The notes under the pieces are model-generated. The model did not search any database, was not told the origin of the DNA, and saw only the letters and a list, made by a program, of their open reading frames with translations. This document shows positions 1 through 4,885 of a DNA stretch of 5,754 nucleotides, in pieces. Position 1 is the stretch's first letter, and every line of letters starts with the position of its first letter. The DNA is from Thermomicrobiales bacterium (lineage in GTDB: Bacteria; Chloroflexota; Limnocylindria; Limnocylindrales; CSP1-4), in NCBI GenBank assembly GCA_004525275.1, contig SPCO01000110.1, positions 1 through 5,754 of the forward strand. The letters are read 5' to 3'. Position numbers and translations under genes: made by a program.

Positions 1-46
1 CCGCGCGCGACGTGGCGATAGGCAATGAGGCGAGCGGACCCCATGC

Positions 47-52
47 TAGATT
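47..52 (+). promoter_or_regulatory. -10-like hexamer of the mutase gene
   Basis: The hexamer TAGATT ends 7 nt before the ATG at 60, so transcription would begin at or next to the A of the start codon. No Shine-Dalgarno sequence lies in the short leader, and no convincing -35 box is visible. The call rests mainly on the same arrangement recurring before four other genes in this window. Confidence 0.5.
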
Positions 53-59
53 CGGCTCC

Positions 60-1748
60 ATGACCGACCGACCGGCCGACTGGGCTGAGCGCCGGCGAGC
101 CTGGGAAGCGGAACGGTTGCGGCCGGCTCTTGATCGGGCCCCTGAACGGCGTCCGCGCTTCTCGACGATCAGTGACCTGCCGATCGAGTCGCTCTACGGC
201 CCATGGTCGGCCGAAGAGGGTGACGCGCTCGATCAGATCGGGCTGCCGGGCCAACCCCCATTCACGCGTGGGATCCACCCGACGGGCTATCGCAGTCGGC
301 TATGGACGATGCGGATGTTCGCGGGGTTCGGGGCGGCCGAGGACACGAATACCCGATTCCGCCAGTTGCTCGCGGCCGGCCAGACCGGGTTGTCGATCGC
401 CTTTGACATGCCGACCCTGTACGGCTACGACTCGGACGACCCGGAAGCGGAGGGCGAGTTCGGGACGTGTGGCGTTGCCATCTCGAGCCTCGCCGACATG
501 GAAGTCCTGCTCGCCGGACTTCCGCTCGACCGGGTCTCAACATCGATGACGATCAACTCGCCGGCCGCCCCGATCTGGGCGATGTACATCGTCGCTGCCG
601 AGAAGGCCGGTGTCCCGCGCGCTCACCTGGAAGGCACGACCCAGAACGACATCCTCAAGGAGTTCGTGGCCCAGAAGGAGTTTCTGTTCCCCCCGGCGCC
701 GTCGATGCGCCTGGTGACCGACACGATCGAATTCGGTACGCGCGAACTGCCCCGGTGGAACACCGTTTCGATCTCCGGATATCACATCCGAGAGGCAGGC
801 TCGACCGCCGTCCAGGAGCTGGCGTTCACGATCGCCGACGGAATGGCCTACGTGCAAGCGGCGATCGCTCGCGGTCTCCGCGTCGATGACTTCGCGCCGC
901 GGCTCAGCTTCTTCTTCAATAGCCACAGCGACTTCTTCGAGGAGATCGCCAAGTTCCGCGCCTCGCGCCGCATCTGGCATGCGCTGATGACCGACCGGTA
1001 TGGGGCCGAAAACGAACGATCAGCCTGGATGCGATTCCACACGCAGACCGCGGGTGTGTCGCTGACCCCCCAGCAGCCGCTCAACAACCTGACCCGAGTG
1101 GCCTTGCAGGCACTCGCGGCGGTGCTCGGGGGAACGCAATCGCTGCATACCGACGCGTACGACGAGGCCCTCGCGGTCCCGACCGCAGCAGCCGCCATGC
1201 TGGCTCTGCGGCAACAGCAGATCATCGCCGAGGAAAGCGGCGTGGACGCCACGGTAGATCCGCTGGGAGGGTCCTGGTTCGTCGAGGCGCTGACCGATGA
1301 GACCGAGCGCCAGGTCTGGCGGTATCTGGACGAGATCGACCGGCGCGGCGGGATGGTGGCGGCCATCACCGAGGGCTATCCGCAGCGCGAGATCGCCGAT
1401 GCAGCCTACCGATACCAGCGTGAGTTCGATGCCGGGGAGCGCCGGGTCGTCGGCATCAACGCCTACGTCGATGAGGCCGAGGTGATGTCGATCCCGGTCC
1501 TCTCTGTGCCACCCGGTTCCGAGGAGCATCATCTCGCTCGCCTTGGGCAGACCCGGCGAGATCGTGACGCGAGCGCCGTCGAAGCCGCGCTCGCCGGTCT
1601 GCGCGAGGCCGCGTCGCGGCCCGAGTCAAGCGACAGCAATCTCATGCCTCATTTCATCCGATGCGCCCAGGCCTATGCAACGCTGGGCGAGCAGTGTCTC
1701 GTCCTCCGTGAAGTCTTTGGCGAGTATCGAGAACCCGTCGCAATCTGA
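60..1748 (+). CDS. B12-dependent acyl-CoA mutase large subunit, isobutyryl-CoA mutase-like
   Basis: Catalytic (TIM-barrel) subunit of an adenosylcobalamin-dependent carbon-skeleton mutase, a cytoplasmic enzyme that isomerises acyl-CoA thioesters by a radical mechanism. Family motifs are intact: PFTRG near residue 67, WTMR (82-85), AGFG (88-91), GQTGLSIAFDMPT (107-119), GYDSD (122-126), STSMTIN (160-166), QNDILKEF (195-202), SGYH (239-242) with the conserved His at 242, FAPRLSFF (278-285) and TQSLHT (359-364). At 562 aa it stops where the C-terminal B12-binding domain would begin, so a separate small subunit with a DxHxxG motif is needed; none lies in the window. Residues aligned with Tyr89 and Arg207 of Propionibacterium methylmalonyl-CoA mutase are Phe87 and Gln205, the pair known from isobutyryl-CoA mutase (Phe80/Gln198). 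The offset of 2 also holds at His244/His242, which supports the alignment. Automatic annotation would probably say methylmalonyl-CoA mutase. The ATG at 60 was chosen over an in-frame GTG at 12 because the promoter-like hexamer at 47-52 lies inside that extension. Confidence 0.93.
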   Translation: MTDRPADWAERRRAWEAERLRPALDRAPERRPRFSTISDLPIESLYGPWSAEEGDALDQIGLPGQPPFTRGIHPTGYRSRLWTMRMFAGFGAAEDTNTRFRQLLAAGQTGLSIAFDMPTLYGYDSDDPEAEGEFGTCGVAISSLADMEVLLAGLPLDRVSTSMTINSPAAPIWAMYIVAAEKAGVPRAHLEGTTQNDILKEFVAQKEFLFPPAPSMRLVTDTIEFGTRELPRWNTVSISGYHIREAGSTAVQELAFTIADGMAYVQAAIARGLRVDDFAPRLSFFFNSHSDFFEEIAKFRASRRIWHALMTDRYGAENERSAWMRFHTQTAGVSLTPQQPLNNLTRVALQALAAVLGGTQSLHTDAYDEALAVPTAAAAMLALRQQQIIAEESGVDATVDPLGGSWFVEALTDETERQVWRYLDEIDRRGGMVAAITEGYPQREIADAAYRYQREFDAGERRVVGINAYVDEAEVMSIPVLSVPPGSEEHHLARLGQTRRDRDASAVEAALAGLREAASRPESSDSNLMPHFIRCAQAYATLGEQCLVLREVFGEYREPVAI

Positions 1749-1795
1749 TCCCAGACCGGCGCCTGGACTGCCACCGCCGAATGCGGCAGAGGCTC

Positions 1796-1801
1796 TACCA
1801 T
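1796..1801 (+). promoter_or_regulatory. -10-like hexamer of the DinB-like gene
   Basis: TACCAT ends 6 nt before the ATG at 1808, placing the predicted transcription start on the start codon itself. No Shine-Dalgarno sequence precedes the ATG and no clear -35 box is seen. It argues that the DinB-like gene has its own promoter rather than depending only on read-through from the mutase 59 nt upstream. Confidence 0.5.
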
Positions 1802-1807
1802 GTGGAC

Positions 1808-2290
1808 ATGTACATGGACTCGCTCGAGTATCTCGAGGAGGAGCGCGAAGCCTGGCGCCCATTCGAGGCGCTCGCAGAACTCACCGACGCGCAGCTCGAA
1901 CTCCCGGTCGAGGCCGCTCACGGGTGGTCGGGCCGGATGTTGATGGGCCACATGTTGGCGTGGCAGGCCGTCGCCCTTCAGGTGGCGACGGAGCTCGCCG
2001 TCAACGAGTCGAGTGCGACGATCGCCCGCATCGATGCGGACTGGTCGGCCCGAGGCGGTGAGATCGTCAATGCCGAGATCGATGCGACCTGGGCCGAGAT
2101 CCCGATGGCTGACCTTCGGGAACGGTTCCGGACCCAGCCCGGGGAGCTCCGCGGATATCTCACGGTCGTGCCCGAATCACGCTGGCTCAAGCATGCCGAG
2201 AATCTTCGGACGATCTCGGATGAGACGCTCAATCACTATCAGGAGCATCAGGGCGAGCTCGACGCCGTCCTGGCCGCGGCTGGTCGGTGA
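1808..2290 (+). CDS. DinB-like four-helix-bundle protein (ClbS/DfsB-type)
   Basis: A 160-aa cytoplasmic protein resembling the DinB/YfiT-like superfamily of metal-binding four-helix bundles, nearest in style to the ClbS/DfsB branch. It is almost entirely helical. The family's metal triad can be placed: His48 in the helix after HGWSGRM (the usual place of a W-x-v-r-d-vl-aH-l motif, here GHMLAW at 47-52), then His143 and His147 spaced HxxxH near the C-terminus. Some family members transfer thiols, others hydrolyse or detoxify small molecules; the sequence does not say which applies here. Start choice: an ATG at 1781 is in frame, but the extension would run through the -10-like hexamer at 1796-1801, so 1808 is preferred; ATG 1814 is a further in-frame option. 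The stop codon overlaps the start of the next gene by 4 nt, so the two are probably co-translated. Confidence 0.8.
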   Translation: MYMDSLEYLEEEREAWRPFEALAELTDAQLELPVEAAHGWSGRMLMGHMLAWQAVALQVATELAVNESSATIARIDADWSARGGEIVNAEIDATWAEIPMADLRERFRTQPGELRGYLTVVPESRWLKHAENLRTISDETLNHYQEHQGELDAVLAAAGR

Positions 2291-2601
2291 CCCTCGGCAA
2301 CCGATTGGCGGAGGCGAGCATCGATCTCGCCGGAGCAGCGATGACGACGTCACCCGACGGCGGTCTCACCTGGGCGCGCGGAGACCGGCCGTTCGCGACG
2401 GTTTCGGCGGATGGCTCGAATGCCGAGTTCGGGCTCGATCCGGCGGTCGCCGAAGCGGCCCTGAGGACGCCCGACGTCTCACCGTCCGAGGTGGGACCGG
2501 GCTGGGTCCGGTTCGCCCCGGCTGCGCTCGACGACCGCGCGATCGATCGGGCCGTCGCCTGGTTCGCGTCGGCGCACCGACGCCTTCAGCCGCGGAACTG
2601 A
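2287..2601 (+). CDS. Small unrecognised protein coupled to the DinB-like gene
   Basis: A 104-aa protein I cannot assign to a named family. It is reached by a GTG start overlapping the upstream stop (GTGA, 2287-2290), the classic geometry of translational coupling; no Shine-Dalgarno sequence supports it. An ATG at 2341 with GGAG 5 nt upstream is an alternative start giving 86 aa. The predicted layout is a short N-terminal helix, then a hydrophobic, strand-like section around GLTWARGDRPFATV (residues 26-39), then ALRTPDVSPSEVGPGWVRFAP (residues 57-77, key residues RTPD and GWV), then a closing helix DDRAIDRAVAWFASAHRR (80-97). There is no signal peptide, membrane segment or cysteine. The RTPD, GWV and DRAxAWF elements look like conserved motifs of a small alpha/beta protein. 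Function unknown; the coupling suggests it acts with the DinB-like protein. Confidence 0.72.
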   Translation: MTLGNRLAEASIDLAGAAMTTSPDGGLTWARGDRPFATVSADGSNAEFGLDPAVAEAALRTPDVSPSEVGPGWVRFAPAALDDRAIDRAVAWFASAHRRLQPRN

Positions 2602-2611
2602 GCCGCGGCTG
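2587..2611. terminator. Hairpin between convergent genes, terminator-like
   Basis: A perfect 9-bp inverted repeat, CAGCCGCGG at 2587-2595 and CCGCGGCTG at 2603-2611, encloses a 7-nt loop. The loop holds the TGA stop (2599-2601) of the plus-strand gene. It lies between that gene and the thioredoxin stop at 2621-2623, so it could end transcription from both sides. There is no T-tract on either strand, so it is not a classical intrinsic terminator. It may work as a GC-rich stem, or with Rho, or only as a 3' stabiliser. Confidence 0.5.
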
Positions 2612-2620
2612 CGGTGCGCG

Positions 2621-2968
2621 TCAGTCGGCCGAGACTGGCGCGTACTCGGACAGGCCGAATTCGCGCTCCAACACATCGAGCGGGCGGAATCCCGGTCGAC
2701 CGATCGGCTGCTTGCCGCCACCGGGAAAGAACGCGATGAACGGGATGCTCAGCACGTTGAAATGCTGCGATGCGCGGGGGTTGGCGTCCACATCGATCTT
2801 GACGACCTGGATCGCGCCGTCGTACTTCTCAGCGGCCTTCTCGATCTCCGGCGCGACCATCTTGCAGGGCTGGCACCAGCCGGCCCAGAAGTCGACCAGA
2901 ACGGGCTTGTCGTTGTTGAGGACCAGCTCCATGTAGGTCTCGTCCGTCGCGTGAATGATCTCTGCCAT
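2621..2968 (-). CDS. Thioredoxin with a WCQPC active site
   Basis: A full-length single-domain thioredoxin (115 aa, no signal peptide, so cytoplasmic) that reduces protein disulfides through a CxxC pair. The fold landmarks are all present: buried Asp26 in VDFWAGW (25-31), the active site W31-C32-Q33-P34-C35-K36, the VVKIDVDANP strand (55-64), the cis-proline Pro76 in SIPF, and the glycine-containing C-terminal turn near 92-93. The active site carries Gln where most thioredoxins have Gly (WCGPC), a position that tunes redox potential and partner choice. It is the second gene of an operon, 24 nt after the ArsR-type regulator. Unlike the first genes of transcription units here it has a good Shine-Dalgarno sequence, AAAGGAA at 2978-2984 on the minus strand, 9 nt before the ATG. 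That pattern fits an internal operon gene. It may serve as the effector arm of a redox-controlled pair. Confidence 0.95.
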   Translation of the reverse strand: MAEIIHATDETYMELVLNNDKPVLVDFWAGWCQPCKMVAPEIEKAAEKYDGAIQVVKIDVDANPRASQHFNVLSIPFIAFFPGGGKQPIGRPGFRPLDVLEREFGLSEYAPVSAD

Positions 2969-2977
2969 GGGATCCGG

Positions 2978-2984
2978 TTCCTTT
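2978..2984 (-). promoter_or_regulatory. Shine-Dalgarno site of the thioredoxin gene
   Basis: Reading the minus strand, AAAGGAA lies 9 nt upstream of the ATG at 2968, in the 24-nt gap after the regulator's stop. It is the clearest ribosome-binding site in the window and contrasts with the SD-less starts of the promoter-proximal genes. Confidence 0.75.
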
Positions 2985-2992
2985 CGTGTGCG

Positions 2993-3292
2993 CTAGCGCG
3001 CGATATCCTGGATGAGTCGATAGGCTTCGAGGACCCGAGGGTCCGCAAGTCGGTAGAAGATGGTGTTCCCATCCCGCCGGCTGGTAACCAAACCTGCATT
3101 GCGCAGGACGGCCAGGTGCTGGCTCATGTTGGGAACCTGACAACCGACCCGCTCGCTGAGTTCCGTCACGGATAGCTCGCCGATCGCGAGCGACTCCAGC
3201 ACGCACAAACGCTTCGGGTCCGCGAGGGCGCGACCGACCGACGCATAGCGCGCTCGTTCGACGTCCTCCGAGATTGGCGAGCGATCCAACAC
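2993..3292 (-). CDS. ArsR-family winged-helix transcription regulator
   Basis: A 99-aa dimeric DNA-binding regulator of the ArsR/SmtB class, usually a repressor that lets go of DNA on meeting a metal, a reactive sulfur species or an oxidant. The winged helix-turn-helix is complete: RALADPKRLCVLESL (21-35), then SVTELSERVG (41-50), a recognition helix around VPNMSQHLAVLRNAGLV (53-69), and the beta wing SRRDGNTIFYRL (71-82). The metal-site motif ELCVCD of ArsR/SmtB proteins is absent. Two cysteines, Cys30 in the helix before the HTH and Cys51 just before the recognition helix, are the only ones and are candidates for thiol sensing; that is inference. The GTG start at 3290-3292 is chosen because it lies 6 nt after a strong -10 and needs no Shine-Dalgarno sequence. 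It leads an operon with thioredoxin and is likely autoregulated through the inverted repeat at 3311-3328. Confidence 0.93.
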   Translation of the reverse strand: MLDRSPISEDVERARYASVGRALADPKRLCVLESLAIGELSVTELSERVGCQVPNMSQHLAVLRNAGLVTSRRDGNTIFYRLADPRVLEAYRLIQDIAR

Positions 3293-3298
3293 GCATTG

Positions 3299-3327
3299 AA
3301 GGTATCAGGACTTGCGCAAATACGCAA
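3299..3327 (-). promoter_or_regulatory. Promoter of the arsR-like/thioredoxin operon
   Basis: On the minus strand, the -35-like TTGCGT (3322-3327) is followed after exactly 17 nt by the -10-like TACCTT (3299-3304). The hexamer ends 6 nt before the GTG start codon, which puts the predicted transcription start on the first base of the gene. It is the best-formed promoter in the window and implies a leaderless message for the regulator. Confidence 0.68.
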
Positions 3328-3328
3328 G
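3311..3328. promoter_or_regulatory. Candidate operator for the ArsR-type regulator
   Basis: A perfect inverted repeat, CTTGCG at 3311-3316 and CGCAAG at 3323-3328 with a 6-nt AT-rich centre (CAAATA). It covers the -35 box and part of the spacer of the regulator's own promoter, so a bound dimer would block RNA polymerase. ArsR-family repressors commonly bind such short, AT-centred dyads next to their own genes. An outer, slightly asymmetric pair, CAGGA (3306-3310) and TCCTG (3333-3337), may extend the dyad. Confidence 0.62.
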
Positions 3329-3394
3329 GAGTTCCTGGTCAAGCGATATGCGCCGGGTGAATCGTGCCGAGTGGCGGGGCCGAGTGCGGCCAGC

Positions 3395-3400
3395 CATACT
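3395..3400 (+). promoter_or_regulatory. -10-like hexamer of the dehydratase gene
   Basis: CATACT, four of six matches to TATAAT, ends 7 nt before the ATG at 3408. No Shine-Dalgarno sequence or clear -35 box is present. It is the weakest of the repeated hexamer-to-start arrangements in this window. Confidence 0.42.
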
Positions 3401-3407
3401 CCCGGCC

Positions 3408-4436
3408 ATGCCCGTCTTACCGGATCACCGGGTCCCGGTGGCCGACTTCGAGGCCGCCCGCGCTCGGATCGCACGAGTCGTCCATCGAACGCCGCTGCTC
3501 ACGTCCTCGACGGCGGCCACGTGGCTGACAGCGGCGACCGGCGTCCGACCGGCTGATGGGCTCGTCTACCTCAAGGGCGAGCACTTGCAGAAGACCGGCT
3601 CGTTCAAGGCTCGCGGGATGTCCAACCGGGTCATGACCCTGACGGACGAAGCCCGAGCCCGAGGCGTCATCACCCTGTCCGCTGGCAATGCGGGCCAGGC
3701 GTATGCCTGGGCTGGTCGAACGGTCGGTGTGGCTGTGACGGTCGTCATGCCGGCCGGCGCCGTGCCATCGAAGGTCGAAGCGTGCCGAGCCTACGGTGCG
3801 CGAGTCGTCCTGCACGGCGCCCACGTCGGCGAAGCCCTCCGGGAGATGGAGCGGATCCGCGAGATCGAAGGTCTGCGATACGTCCCACCCTTCGACGATC
3901 CGGCCGTGATCGCCGGGAACGCCTCGGTCGGCCTGGAACTACTCGAGGATCTGCCGGAGGTCGATGTCGTCGTGGTCGGCGTCGGTGGTGGCGGTCTGAT
4001 CTCCGGTGTGGCCGCGGCGATCAAGGAACGGCGCCCTTCGGTTCGGGTCTATGGCGTCGAACCAGAGGGGTCGAAGGCGGTCAGTCTCGCGTTGGACGCC
4101 GGCGAGGTCATCCAGATCCAACCCGACAGCATCGCCGACGGATTGAACGCCCCGTTCGCCGGTGAGTGGACCAAGGCGATGTGCGAGCACTATCTCGACG
4201 GCATCATCCTGATCAGCGATGCCACCATCCTCGCCGGTATGCGGTTCGCGATCGAGCGGATGAAGCAGATCCTCGAACCGGCCGGAGGGGCAGCCTTGGC
4301 TGCTGTCCTGGCCGGCCGGATCCCGATCCGTGAAGGGGAGCAGGTTGCGGTGGTGGCGTCCGGCGGGAACGTTGATGTTGGCCGGCTCGGCGACTTCCTC
4401 GCCGCCGCGGGACCGTTGCCCGGCGATTCCGCCTGA
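3408..4436 (+). CDS. PLP-dependent threonine/serine dehydratase (threonine ammonia-lyase family)
   Basis: A 342-aa fold-type II PLP enzyme of the threonine/serine dehydratase family, which removes water and ammonia from a hydroxy-amino acid; threonine would give 2-oxobutyrate and serine pyruvate. Visible landmarks: the PLP lysine Lys67 in KTGSFKARG (62-70), SAGNAGQ at 91-97 in place of the usual SAGNHAQ-type loop, VVMP (112-115), GNASVGLEL (170-178), the phosphate-binding glycine loop GVGGGGL (191-197), EPAGG (289-293) and SGGNVD (318-323). There is no C-terminal ACT regulatory domain, so it resembles the short, catabolic type rather than isoleucine-feedback-controlled IlvA. Substrate is not certain: serine, threonine or a related hydroxy-amino acid are all possible. 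The ATG at 3408 is preferred to an in-frame ATG at 3312, whose extension would read through the promoter-like region and has an unlikely basic composition. It converges on the metallopeptidase gene 21 nt downstream. Confidence 0.92.
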   Translation: MPVLPDHRVPVADFEAARARIARVVHRTPLLTSSTAATWLTAATGVRPADGLVYLKGEHLQKTGSFKARGMSNRVMTLTDEARARGVITLSAGNAGQAYAWAGRTVGVAVTVVMPAGAVPSKVEACRAYGARVVLHGAHVGEALREMERIREIEGLRYVPPFDDPAVIAGNASVGLELLEDLPEVDVVVVGVGGGGLISGVAAAIKERRPSVRVYGVEPEGSKAVSLALDAGEVIQIQPDSIADGLNAPFAGEWTKAMCEHYLDGIILISDATILAGMRFAIERMKQILEPAGGAALAAVLAGRIPIREGEQVAVVASGGNVDVGRLGDFLAAAGPLPGDSA

Positions 4437-4457
4437 TCCCCTCGCCGCGCAGGGCGG

Positions 4458-4865
4458 TCAGTCGACGCCAAGCTCATGCAGGCGCTCGTCATCGATCCCC
4501 AGGTGGTGGGCAAGCTCATGGACCACGGTCACCCAAACCTCATCGGCCAGATCATCCGGATCGGCGAAGTCCTCCTCGAGGGGCAGACGAAAGAGCGTGA
4601 TCCGGTTGGGGATCGGTGCCTGATCGGCGCCCCACTCGGTCCGAGGGACCCCCTCGTACAGGCCGTAAAGCGTATCGCCATCGGGAATCTCGTTCTCACT
4701 TCGTTGGTCTGCCGATGGTTCGTCGGCGATGATGATGGCGACTTCGTTCAATGCATCGGCGAAGGGCATCGGGATCGTGTCGAGCGCCGCGCTGACGAGG
4801 TCCTCGAATGGGCGGTGGCGCGAACGAGTTCGAGCGGAGCGAGCTCCGCGACGGCGCTTGACCAT
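4458..4865 (-). CDS. Small zincin-like metallopeptidase (PF06262/DUF1025-type)
   Basis: A 135-aa protein matching the pattern of the minimal zincin family PF06262. The N-terminus is a very basic tail (residues 1-18, eight Arg and one Lys), followed by the typical FEDLVSAALDTIP (20-32) and VAIIIADEP (42-50), then LYGLYEGVP (66-74), PNRITLFRLPLEE (86-98) and the zinc site. The motif is HExxHxxGxxD: His116, Glu117, His120, Gly123, Asp126. His116 and His120 would bind zinc, with Asp126 as a probable third ligand and Glu117 as the general base. No signal peptide, so cytoplasmic. Cellular substrates of this family are poorly known. The start at 4865 lies 9 nt after the -10-like TAGGAT, so at most a leader of a few nt is expected. 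The gene is divergent from the hydrolase-fold gene across 20 bp. Confidence 0.9.
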   Translation of the reverse strand: MVKRRRGARSARTRSRHRPFEDLVSAALDTIPMPFADALNEVAIIIADEPSADQRSENEIPDGDTLYGLYEGVPRTEWGADQAPIPNRITLFRLPLEEDFADPDDLADEVWVTVVHELAHHLGIDDERLHELGVD

Positions 4866-4873
4866 GGCGCCCG

Positions 4874-4880
4874 TATCCTA
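4874..4880. promoter_or_regulatory. Shared divergent -10 element
   Basis: The 7-mer TATCCTA reads as TATCCT on the plus strand (4874-4879, ending 6 nt before the ATG at 4886) and as TAGGAT on the minus strand (4875-4880, ending 9 nt before the ATG at 4865). One near-palindrome can therefore act as the -10 box for both divergent genes. No strong -35 box is seen for either direction. Confidence 0.55.
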
Positions 4881-4885
4881 GGTCC

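Noticed and set aside
12..59. N-terminal extension of the mutase from a GTG at 12.
   Set aside because: The extension would read through the -10-like TAGATT, and the resulting residues do not look like the family's N-terminus.
1781..1807. Extension of the DinB-like protein from an ATG at 1781.
   Set aside because: The nine extra residues lie across the -10-like TACCAT and add nothing typical of the family.
2013..2936. 307-aa open frame on the plus strand across the DinB-like gene, the small protein and the thioredoxin.
   Set aside because: It is rich in Arg, Ser and Pro, runs through two coupled genes and antisense to thioredoxin, and carries no domain signal.
3294..3296. Minus-strand ATG just upstream of the regulator as its possible start.
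   Set aside because: It is in a different reading frame that leads to an Arg/Gly-rich frame without motifs. The GTG at 3290-3292 opens the ArsR frame.
3312..3407. N-terminal extension of the dehydratase from an ATG at 3312.
   Set aside because: It would start inside the ArsR-type operator, is Arg-rich and unlike the family, and would bury the -10-like CATACT. The ATG at 3408 gives the normal family start.
4437..4457. Possible terminator between the convergent dehydratase and metallopeptidase genes.
   Set aside because: Only a 4-bp CGCC/GGCG pairing is available and there is no T-tract, so it is too weak to call.
4858..4863. TTGACC, a good -35 match, upstream of the hydrolase-fold gene.
   Set aside because: The spacer to TATCCT is only 10 nt, too short for a sigma-70-type promoter, and the bases code for the first residues of the metallopeptidase on the other strand.
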